DNA from: Granulosicoccus sp964498925
Lineage (GTDB): Bacteria > Pseudomonadota > Gammaproteobacteria > Granulosicoccales > Granulosicoccaceae
Length of the DNA: 6,476 bases
Direction: 5' to 3'
Assembly (NCBI GenBank): GCA_964498925.1
Contig: CAZCKD010000206.1
Location: 1-6,476, forward strand
Each line of letters opens with the position of its first letter. Positions within the stretch are counted from its first letter, which is position 1. Made by a program: the position numbers and the translations under genes. Shown here piece by piece: positions 1 to 5,325 of this stretch. The notes beneath the pieces are model-generated. The model was not told the DNA's origin. It saw only the letters and a program-made list of their open reading frames with translations, and did not search any database.

Positions 1-329
1 ACGAAGCCCACCACGATCCACAAAGCCGAGCGTGGAACGGCCATCATAGTGATGAGATAACCAACAACCTCATCCCAGACAATGCCCGGGTGATCATGCA
101 CCTTTAGGTTTTTAGCGCAGGCATCACAGCACCATACGCCTAAGGCAAACAAGGCAACTAAAACGATTGCATATGCCCATAGGTTCTCAGGCATAAGGAA
201 CAACAACGGAATTCCAAGCAAAGTACCGAATGTGCCCGGTGCTTTAGGCGCGAGTCCTAAACCGGCGCCCAGCGCGATGACATTTGCAGGGCTGGATAAG
301 GCAGCTGTGCCAATGCGAGTAGAACTCAC
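1..329 (-). CDS. pgpA: Phosphatidylglycerophosphatase A, N-terminal 109 residues (partial)
   Basis: PgpA removes the phosphate from phosphatidylglycerophosphate to give phosphatidylglycerol; it is an inner-membrane enzyme. Translating the minus strand from a GTG at 329 gives an open frame to the window edge. It shows the family start (ALGAGLGLAPKAPGTFGTL, about residues 19-37), a hydrophobic stretch near 38-66, and the signature HDHPGIVWDEVVG at 78-90, which closely matches the E. coli HDHxxIVWDE block. A second hydrophobic segment begins near 91. E. coli PgpA is about 172 residues, so roughly a third is missing beyond position 1. The GTG overlaps the nusB stop by four bases (GTGA) and a GGAG lies 11 bases upstream inside nusB, so translational coupling is likely. 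No ATG fits the frame before the conserved region. In E. coli thiL lies between nusB and pgpA; here it does not. Confidence 0.93.
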   Translation of the reverse strand, partial: MSSTRIGTAALSSPANVIALGAGLGLAPKAPGTFGTLLGIPLLFLMPENLWAYAIVLVALFALGVWCCDACAKNLKVHDHPGIVWDEVVGYLITMMAVPRSALWIVVGF

Positions 330-961
330 TTTCGCTTCATCTCCAACGGACGAATTTGCAGGGCCAATTTATCCAGAACACCGTTGATGTACTTGTGACC
401 GTTGTCAGCGCCAAATCGCTTAGTAATTTCGATGCCTTCATTGATAACAACACGTGCAGGAATATCCAGGCATTCGCTTAGCTCGTAGGTGGCAAGCCTT
501 AAGACCGCCCGCTCTATCGGATCCAATTCCAGAAGCTCTCTATCAAGCGCTGTACTCATCACGGAATCGACGGCCTCGGGGTCATGAGAGACACCGTTGA
601 AAAGGCGCGTAAAGTAATCCACGTCAACACGACTCATGTCCTGCTCAGCGACAAAGTCGTTTCTTACCGTCGATGCCTGCTCGCTACTCACATCCCACTG
701 ATAAAGCGCCTGTAAAGCACGTTCACGAGCGTAACGACGCGATTGCGCACGGCTGGGCTTCCGAGAGTGCCGCTTTTTAGGCTGACCTGTTTCAGCCCCT
801 TTTTCGTCCATGGCAGTCGCTGCGCTCTCAGCTTGCCGGCTTTTTTCAGCCTCCAGCATCATGTCACCGAGAGAACGGGATTTTTCTGTTCCCGGCAACA
901 CAGGCACCGCATCACCTTCCGGTGATTTTTTTAATTCTTCTGGTTGCGGAATATTCTTCAT
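326..961 (-). CDS. nusB: Transcription antitermination factor NusB with N-terminal extension
   Basis: NusB binds boxA RNA together with NusE (ribosomal protein S10) and supports antitermination of rRNA operons in the cytoplasm. Residues from about 70 to 211 form the complete all-helical NusB domain: the arginine-rich first helix (SRRYARERALQALYQWDVS), the central LDPIERAVLRLATYEL block, and the C-terminal signature VINEGIEITKRFGADNGHKY followed by INGVLDK. E. coli NusB is 139 residues; this one is 211 because of about 69 extra residues at the N terminus. These are polar and charged and end in a basic run (PKKRHSRKPSR, 61-71). An in-frame TGA at 1010-1012 limits the start to ATG 961. The later ATGs at 862, 859 and 811 are possible, and none of the candidates has a good Shine-Dalgarno. 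The 120 bases between this gene and cysS upstream show no clear terminator or promoter. The end overlaps pgpA by four bases. Confidence 0.95.
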   Translation of the reverse strand: MKNIPQPEELKKSPEGDAVPVLPGTEKSRSLGDMMLEAEKSRQAESAATAMDEKGAETGQPKKRHSRKPSRAQSRRYARERALQALYQWDVSSEQASTVRNDFVAEQDMSRVDVDYFTRLFNGVSHDPEAVDSVMSTALDRELLELDPIERAVLRLATYELSECLDIPARVVINEGIEITKRFGADNGHKYINGVLDKLALQIRPLEMKRK

Positions 962-1081
962 GAGAAACGGCGTGAAATAAACAGGAAAGAAATGGAATCC
1001 GACGAGACGTCAGCGCAAGCCGGCCGCGACGACCGTACCATGGCAGCTTTAGTCACGCTATGAATGCTTGTCTGCATGTAC

Positions 1082-2491
1082 TTACTGACGCCGCCAAGTC
1101 GTTTTACCACCGGCGTCTTCTAAAATGACGCCAAGCGCTGTCAGCTCATCCCGAATCTCATCACTGCGGCCGAAGTCACGCGCTGCTCGTGCCTCGTTTC
1201 GTTCATTAATGAGCGCCTCAATGGCTGCCGCATCTGGCCCGTCGCTTGAAGCTCCGCCTTGCAAAGCAACCTCAGGATCTTGTTCCAATATACCAAGCCT
1301 GCCACCAAGGTATTTTAATGTGGTCGCCAATGCACGCGAACGATCAGAAGCAACGTCGTTTTCGCGGTTAAGTGTTCCAGCCAGATCATGCAGAATTGAC
1401 ATAGCTTCGGGGGTATTCAAATCATCATTCATCGCCGTATCAAAGCGTTCAACAAACGCTGTGTCGACGTTTTCTGCAGATGGCTCAGTGCCGTCCGTTA
1501 TGTCATTAAGAGTCCGTCCTCGTAGCGCAATATAAAATCGTTTAAGCGACTCTCTAGCGGCATCCAGAGATTCAGTCATATAGTTTAGAGGGCTACGGTA
1601 ATGACTACCCACGATGAATGTACGTATCTCTTCACCACTGTATTGATCCAGTACGTCTCTTATAGTGAGGAAATTGTTGAGCGACTTGGACATCTTTTCA
1701 TCGTCGATACGAACCAAGCCATTGTGCATCCAGTACCGCGCAAATCGACCACCGGTTAGCGCCTCGCTTTGCGCAATTTCGTTTTCATGATGCGGGAACT
1801 CAAGGTCCATGCCGCCACCGTGAATATCAAATTCTTCACCTAATAGGTCCATGGACATAGCCGAACACTCAATATGCCAGCCGGGTCTACCAGGGCCCCA
1901 CGGGGATTCCCAATTCGGCTCGGATGGCTTGGCCGATTTCCACAAAACGAAATCTATCGGGTCGTGTTTGTGCTCATCAACCGCCACGCGCTCACCTGCG
2001 CGTAAGTCTTCCACCTTCTTGCCCGAAAGCTTGCCGTACTCTTCGAATGATTTAACCGAATAAAATACATCGCCGTTGTCAGCTGGATAAGCATGTCCGG
2101 AATCGATCAAACGCGAAATTATGTTGATCATGCTTTCAACCGTCTCAGTTGCCCGAGGCTCGTGTGTTGGAGGCAGGACGTTCAGTGCCCGCTCGTCAGC
2201 ATGCATTTCGTCGATATATTGTTGCGAAAGCGCTTCCGGGGTTACGCCTTTTTCAGCAGCCCGGTTAATGATTTTGTCATCTACATCCGTGATATTCCGG
2301 ACATATTTAACCTCAAGCCCCATCGAGCGCAAGTGGCGAAATAGCACGTCATAGACAATCATGACTCGCCCGTGCCCGACATGACAGACGTCATAAACTG
2401 TGACACCGCAGACATAAAGTCCCACATGACCGGCTTTTAAAGGCTCAAACGCCTCTTTTTTTCGATTGAGTGTGTTGTAGATTTGCAGCAT
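1082..2491 (-). CDS. cysS: Cysteinyl-tRNA synthetase
   Basis: This class I aminoacyl-tRNA synthetase charges tRNA-Cys with cysteine using ATP. All catalytic features are visible: Cys28 in LYVCGVTVYD, the HIGH motif as HVGH at 37-40, Cys209 in WHIECSAMS, His234 and Glu238 in FPHHENE (the zinc ligands together with Cys28 and Cys209), and KMSKS at 266-270. The C-terminal helical, tRNA-binding part follows, with DDLNTPEAMSIL and the terminal RDFGRSDEIRDELTALGV repeat-like segment. The length of 469 residues compares with 461 in E. coli, so the gene is complete. The ATG at 2491 places Cys28 exactly where E. coli has it. The Shine-Dalgarno is weak. The gene diverges from the cyclophilin-lpxH block, as cysS does from ppiB in E. 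coli, so the 138-base gap should hold both promoters. Confidence 0.98.
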   Translation of the reverse strand: MLQIYNTLNRKKEAFEPLKAGHVGLYVCGVTVYDVCHVGHGRVMIVYDVLFRHLRSMGLEVKYVRNITDVDDKIINRAAEKGVTPEALSQQYIDEMHADERALNVLPPTHEPRATETVESMINIISRLIDSGHAYPADNGDVFYSVKSFEEYGKLSGKKVEDLRAGERVAVDEHKHDPIDFVLWKSAKPSEPNWESPWGPGRPGWHIECSAMSMDLLGEEFDIHGGGMDLEFPHHENEIAQSEALTGGRFARYWMHNGLVRIDDEKMSKSLNNFLTIRDVLDQYSGEEIRTFIVGSHYRSPLNYMTESLDAARESLKRFYIALRGRTLNDITDGTEPSAENVDTAFVERFDTAMNDDLNTPEAMSILHDLAGTLNRENDVASDRSRALATTLKYLGGRLGILEQDPEVALQGGASSDGPDAAAIEALINERNEARAARDFGRSDEIRDELTALGVILEDAGGKTTWRRQ

Positions 2492-2629
2492 GTGTACTTA
2501 TGAATGAAGAAAATTGCTGGGCAGGCTTAAAGCCTAGCAGATTACCCGATGGATACTGAATCGAGCGAGATCTCGAATTCCCGCTAAACTTGCCCAGTTA
2601 AGTAAGAATCAGGAACTTCGGAATTTAAC
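2492..2629. promoter_or_regulatory. Divergent cysS / cyclophilin intergenic region
   Basis: These 138 bases separate two divergent genes and should contain both promoters. I see no convincing -35/-10 pair in either direction. The cyclophilin side has a usable Shine-Dalgarno, GGAA at 2620-2623, six bases before its ATG. Several dyads occur: an imperfect hairpin at 2515-2539 (listed separately), a perfect 10-base palindrome CGAGATCTCG at 2566-2575, and a 7-base inverted pair CTGGGCA (2517-2523) and TGCCCAG (2591-2597). Whether any of these is an operator is unknown. Confidence 0.55.
2515..2539 (-). promoter_or_regulatory. Imperfect hairpin in the probable cysS leader
   Basis: The core is AGGCTT-A-AAGCCT, a perfect 6-base inverted repeat with a one-base centre. 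It is flanked by TGCT and AGCA, which also pair, leaving GGGC as a one-sided bulge. Read on the cysS strand, the stem is followed by a T-rich stretch (ATTTTCTT), which gives it a loosely terminator-like look about 25 bases before the cysS start. It could be an attenuator-like RNA fold, a protein-binding dyad or chance. The one-base loop argues that, if it acts as RNA, the innermost pairs must open. Confidence 0.35.
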
Positions 2630-3292
2630 ATGGCAAAACGATTTGCACCGGTAACAAGACTTTCTCTGTTATTACTCGTAATGGCGGGCATGATTAGTTC
2701 GCCCGTTTTCGCAGAGGATCCCAGAGTCGTCATGAGTACGACAATGGGCGACATCACAATACAACTGGACGAGCGAAGAGCGCCACAAAGTGTCCAGAAT
2801 TTTCTCGCCTATGTCGATGACGGCTTTTACACCAATACGCTTTTTCACCGCGTTATTGAAGGCTTCATGATTCAAGGTGGCGGATTCACAACCGACTATC
2901 AGCGCAAACGCACACGCGCACCGGTTAGCAATGAAGCCTACAACGGACTCAGAAACGACCGATACACGATTTCAATGGCTCGAACCACCAACCCTCATTC
3001 GGCCACGTCTCAGTTTTTTATCAATAGCGAAAACAATCGCAATCTCAACCATTCGGGCACCACACAGCGTGGCTGGGGCTATGCCGTATTCGGTAAAGTT
3101 GTCAGTGGACGAGAAGTCGTTGATGAGATCAGCACGGTTTCAACAGGTCGCGGCGGTCCATTCAGCCGGGATGCTCCGATAAAACAGGTGGTCATACTTT
3201 CGGTGGTTCGTGAAGAAGCATTGGCAACGCAAGGCGGCAGCAATGCCATTGTCACAAAGGCGTCGACATCAGAAACTGCTGAGCAGAACTAG
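2630..3292 (+). CDS. Exported cyclophilin-type peptidyl-prolyl cis-trans isomerase (PpiA-like)
   Basis: This protein probably catalyses proline cis-trans isomerisation during folding in the periplasm. Residues 1-28 look like a Sec signal peptide: basic start, hydrophobic LSLLLLVMAGMI, and probable cleavage after PVFA (28). The cyclophilin domain covers about 32-193, with FHRVIEGFMIQGGGF (72-86, containing the catalytic Arg74), ISMARTTNPHSATSQFFIN (114-132) and GYAVFGKVV. It resembles E. coli PpiA (190 residues). The position matching human cyclophilin A Trp121 appears to be Asn138, so weak cyclosporin binding is expected (inference). After the domain comes a polar tail of about 27 residues that E. 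coli PpiA lacks and that looks disordered. The Shine-Dalgarno GGAA lies six bases before the ATG. A PpiB gene follows after 59 bases. In E. coli ppiA is not at this locus, so I leave the symbol blank. Confidence 0.93.
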   Translation: MAKRFAPVTRLSLLLLVMAGMISSPVFAEDPRVVMSTTMGDITIQLDERRAPQSVQNFLAYVDDGFYTNTLFHRVIEGFMIQGGGFTTDYQRKRTRAPVSNEAYNGLRNDRYTISMARTTNPHSATSQFFINSENNRNLNHSGTTQRGWGYAVFGKVVSGREVVDEISTVSTGRGGPFSRDAPIKQVVILSVVREEALATQGGSNAIVTKASTSETAEQN

Positions 3293-3302
3293 CTGGAAGG
3301 AC

Positions 3303-3311
3303 TGCTACAAT
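3303..3311 (+). promoter_or_regulatory. Possible extended -10 promoter for ppiB-lpxH
   Basis: The sequence TGCTACAAT fits the extended -10 form TGnTATAAT with one mismatch in the hexamer (TACAAT). It lies just after the stop of the exported cyclophilin gene and would start transcription near 3318, about 34 bases before the ppiB ATG. There is no recognisable -35, which extended -10 promoters can tolerate. It would let ppiB and lpxH be transcribed separately from the first cyclophilin. Pattern match only. Confidence 0.35.
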
Positions 3312-3351
3312 CAGCGGCTTCTATTCTTAGACAACCTGAATCGTTCATTCC

Positions 3352-3852
3352 ATGAAAGCTACCATCACGACCAGCAAAGGCGTCATCGTTCTCGAGCTCA
3401 ACGCCGAGGCTGCGCCAATTACTTGTGCAAACTTCAAGCGTTACGCTGATGAAGGTCATTACGACGGCACGATCTTCCATCGCGTCATTCCTAATTTTAT
3501 GATCCAGGGCGGTGGTTTTACTGCCGATATGGACCAAAAGCCCACGCATGAAAACATCAAGAATGAAGCGTCTAACGGTTTGTCTAACGTGACTGGAAGC
3601 ATCGCGATGGCTAGAACGCCTGATCCGCATTCTGCCAGTTCCCAGTTTTTCATTAACCTCGTTGATAACGACTTTCTGAATTTCCGTGATGAGTCCCAGG
3701 CGGGTTATGGATATTGCGTATTTGGTTTAACCACTGACGGCACTGACGCAATCGCTGCTATCGCAGGTGTCGCAACGGGTAATCACGGTCATCATGGTGA
3801 TGTTCCGGTAGAACCTGTCATGATCGAATCCATCGTCGTCAGCGAAGACTAA
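3352..3852 (+). CDS. ppiB: Cytosolic cyclophilin peptidyl-prolyl cis-trans isomerase B
   Basis: PpiB catalyses cis-trans isomerisation of X-Pro peptide bonds in the cytoplasm. The protein starts directly with the cyclophilin fold and has no signal peptide. Motifs are TIFHRVIPNFMIQGGGF (40-56, catalytic Arg44), IAMARTPDPHSASSQFFIN (84-102) and GYCVFGL. The length of 166 residues compares with 164 in E. coli PpiB, and the C terminus (PVMIESIVVSED) follows the same pattern. Phe108 stands at the Trp121 position of human cyclophilin A, as in other bacterial cyclophilins. A small histidine-rich loop, GNHGHHGDVP (143-152), replaces a loop that has only one His in E. coli. The ATG has no clear Shine-Dalgarno. 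The next gene, lpxH, follows in the same reading frame beyond the TAA, the conserved neighbour order of E. coli. Confidence 0.96.
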   Translation: MKATITTSKGVIVLELNAEAAPITCANFKRYADEGHYDGTIFHRVIPNFMIQGGGFTADMDQKPTHENIKNEASNGLSNVTGSIAMARTPDPHSASSQFFINLVDNDFLNFRDESQAGYGYCVFGLTTDGTDAIAAIAGVATGNHGHHGDVPVEPVMIESIVVSED

Positions 3853-3858
3853 TCCTCT

Positions 3859-4584
3859 ATTAACAGTCAGCTGTTTATCGCGGATCTGCACCTGATCCCG
3901 AACCAGCCGGAAACGCTGGAACTAGCGCTGCGCTTCTTAGCTGAAGCGCAGCGTCACGATCACCTGTTCATACTAGGAGATCTGTTTGAATATTGGCTGG
4001 GAGATGACGCTGGCATCCCTGCCTATACCGCCATCATTGAAGCGATGAGTGCACTGCAGATGCACAACTGCCGGCTGACAGTCATGCTTGGCAACCGAGA
4101 CTTCCTACTCGGACAACAGTTTGCCGAACGCGCTCACGCTACTCTAATCACTGATGATGAACACATCATTACTCTCGGTGACAGCCGGACGCTTCTCATG
4201 CACGGCGACACTTTATGTACAGACGATGCCGCTTACCAGCAGTTCAGACACACCGTGCGCGACTCGCAATGGCAATCGGAATTTCTGGATATGAGCCTGG
4301 ATCAACGTATCAAAACCGCTGAGTCCTACAGAGAAGCCAGCAAGGATGCAAATTCGCAAAAAGCGTCGAGCATCATGGATGTTAACAACGCTTCGGTCTT
4401 AGATCGAATGGCCTCTACAGGATGCAAAACGCTGATCCATGGGCACACTCACCGACCGGCCGTGCATGAAATAAGCAACGACAGTTGGCGCTATGTGGTC
4501 GGAGACTGGCAAATCGACCATGCTCAGTATGTGCACTGGACGCCAAACTCTTTAAAGCTTAAAACTTTCAATTTATCAGCATAG
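3859..4584 (+). CDS. lpxH: UDP-2,3-diacylglucosamine diphosphatase LpxH, probable ATT start
   Basis: LpxH hydrolyses UDP-2,3-diacylglucosamine to lipid X and UMP, the fourth step of lipid A synthesis, at the inner membrane face. The calcineurin-type metallophosphatase ligands are all present: Asp9 and His11 (FIADLH), Asp41 (LGDLFEYW), Asn79 (GNRDF), His115 (MHGDTLCTDD), His195 and His197 (HGHTHRPAVHE). The segment SKDANSQKASSIMDVN (160-175) is also typical. The first in-frame ATG, at 4045, would delete the first metal sites, so it is not the start. Between the ppiB stop (3850-3852, same frame) and the conserved FIADLH there is no ATG, GTG or TTG. ATT at 3859 gives 241 residues, against 240 in E. 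coli, with the metal residues from Asp41 and Asn79 to His195 and His197 at matching numbers. CTG at 3871 is the other candidate. No strong Shine-Dalgarno is visible, so coupling to ppiB termination is likely. Confidence 0.93.
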   Translation: MNSQLFIADLHLIPNQPETLELALRFLAEAQRHDHLFILGDLFEYWLGDDAGIPAYTAIIEAMSALQMHNCRLTVMLGNRDFLLGQQFAERAHATLITDDEHIITLGDSRTLLMHGDTLCTDDAAYQQFRHTVRDSQWQSEFLDMSLDQRIKTAESYREASKDANSQKASSIMDVNNASVLDRMASTGCKTLIHGHTHRPAVHEISNDSWRYVVGDWQIDHAQYVHWTPNSLKLKTFNLSA

Positions 4585-4593
4585 TGATCAGTC

Positions 4594-4620
4594 AACATCA
4601 GCCATGTGGAGCGTGATGTT
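4594..4620. repeat. Inverted repeat downstream of lpxH
   Basis: AACATCA at 4594-4600 and TGATGTT at 4614-4620 form a perfect 7-base inverted repeat around a 13-base spacer, ten bases after the lpxH stop. No T-run follows on either strand, so it is not a standard intrinsic terminator. It may be an mRNA 3'-end stem or an operator for the downstream gene. Confidence 0.4.
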
Positions 4621-4640
4621 ACATACTGAAACACCCCCAG

Positions 4641-4665
4641 GCTTATAAGCTGTTATTAATACAGC
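4641..4665 (+). promoter_or_regulatory. Overlapping palindromes upstream of the membrane haem protein gene
   Basis: GCTTATAAGC at 4641-4650 is a perfect 10-base palindrome. Overlapping it is GCTGT-TATTAAT-ACAGC (4649-4665), a dyad with 5-base arms and a 7-base spacer. The AT-rich centres (TTATAA, TATTAAT) could serve as -10 elements, but no good -35 is found at the right distance. They lie 42-66 bases before the ATG at 4707, a suitable place for a promoter with an operator. Function is inferred from position and symmetry only. Confidence 0.35.
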
Positions 4666-4706
4666 ACAAAGCAACATTTAGACGCTCTCAGCCGGGTACG
4701 AGCAGA

Positions 4707-5291
4707 ATGCAAATTAAACCATTTTTCAATAGCGTGTATTTTACTTGGGCTGTTTTGGCGATTCCTTCTGTAGGAATGATGACCGCGCTCATGAACGGTG
4801 CTGAACCCGGACGGTTTCTTCACCCCACAGGCGAGTTTTCAGCCCGGTTCATGATAATTGCCATGATGCTTACGCCATTATCGATGCTGCTTCCCAATTC
4901 GACGGTCATTCGTTGGTTGTTGAAAAGAAGACGAGCATTAGGCGTGGCAGCTTTCAGCTACGCAGCGTTCCATACGGTGTTGTATGTCATTGATATGGGG
5001 AACCTACAGGCCATTCTCGATGAATTCTGGCTACTGGGAATCTGGACCGGTTGGATAGCGTTCCTTATCTTTATCCCGCTGGCTGCCACCAGCAACCAGA
5101 CCATGGTTAGACGTTTAAAATCCGGCTGGAAAAAACTTCAGCGCTGGGTGTACCTTGCAGCAGTACTGACACTAATACACTGGATATTCATTCATAACCA
5201 TGTAGGACCCGCTCTCGTTCATTTTCTTCCGCTCGCAGCGTTGGAGGCCTACCGAATTCGGAAAGTGATGTCCCAACGCTCGAACGTCTGA
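4707..5291 (+). CDS. MsrQ/YedZ-like ferric-reductase-type transmembrane haem protein
   Basis: This is an integral membrane protein of 194 residues with about five to six helices (near 10-29, 45-63, 77-96, 108-127, 147-163 and possibly 168-183). It follows the MsrQ/YedZ pattern: HPTGEFSARF (39-48) before helix 2, the loop RRRALGVAAFSYAAFH (74-89) carrying His89, PLAATSN after helix 4, then WKKLQRWVYLAAVLTLIH (141-158). MsrQ passes electrons from the quinone pool or flavin reductase to the periplasmic methionine sulfoxide reductase MsrP. Here His89 and His158 are good haem b ligands, but the family normally has LHRLVY, and this protein has Gln145 in place of that His. No msrP or flavin/NAD domain is in the window. 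The substrate is therefore open, and the symbol is left blank. The ATG has only a weak Shine-Dalgarno. It is 122 bases after lpxH, so it may have its own promoter. Confidence 0.82.
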   Translation: MQIKPFFNSVYFTWAVLAIPSVGMMTALMNGAEPGRFLHPTGEFSARFMIIAMMLTPLSMLLPNSTVIRWLLKRRRALGVAAFSYAAFHTVLYVIDMGNLQAILDEFWLLGIWTGWIAFLIFIPLAATSNQTMVRRLKSGWKKLQRWVYLAAVLTLIHWIFIHNHVGPALVHFLPLAALEAYRIRKVMSQRSNV

Positions 5292-5325
5292 GATAAAAAA
5301 CTACGGCAGCTGTTTCAACGCAGCT
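5292..5325 (-). terminator. Weak terminator-like end of the aminotransferase gene
   Basis: On the minus strand the last codons form AGCTG-CGTTGAAA-CAGCT, a 5-base stem, followed seven bases later by a run of six T (5300-5295) directly after the TAG stop. The stem is short and not adjacent to the T-run, so this is only a weak candidate. It lies in the 9-base gap between two convergent genes, where some form of termination is expected. Confidence 0.25.

Noticed and set aside
1000..1030. GC-rich palindromic stretch (GACGTC, GCCGGC, CGGCCG) as a cysS terminator
   Set aside because: The short palindromes do not form one extended stem and no T-run follows on the minus strand.
1125..1535. 136-codon open frame on the plus strand opposite cysS
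   Set aside because: It is antisense to the conserved C-terminal part of cysS, has no recognisable motif, and is explained by the codon pattern of the real gene.
3289..3630. 113-codon open frame on the minus strand opposite ppiB
   Set aside because: Shadow of the conserved ppiB reading frame; no family features.
4045..4584. A short 179-residue LpxH starting at ATG 4045
   Set aside because: It would lack the FIADLH and LGDLFEYW metal-binding motifs, which are plainly encoded in the same frame directly upstream.
4650..4664. LexA-box-like CTGT...ACAG
   Set aside because: The spacer is 7 bases; the gammaproteobacterial LexA site needs CTGT-N8-ACAG, and no SOS gene is near.
5252..5261. CCGAATTCGG palindrome as a terminator or operator
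   Set aside because: It lies inside the coding region of the membrane protein, has no loop and no T-run after it.
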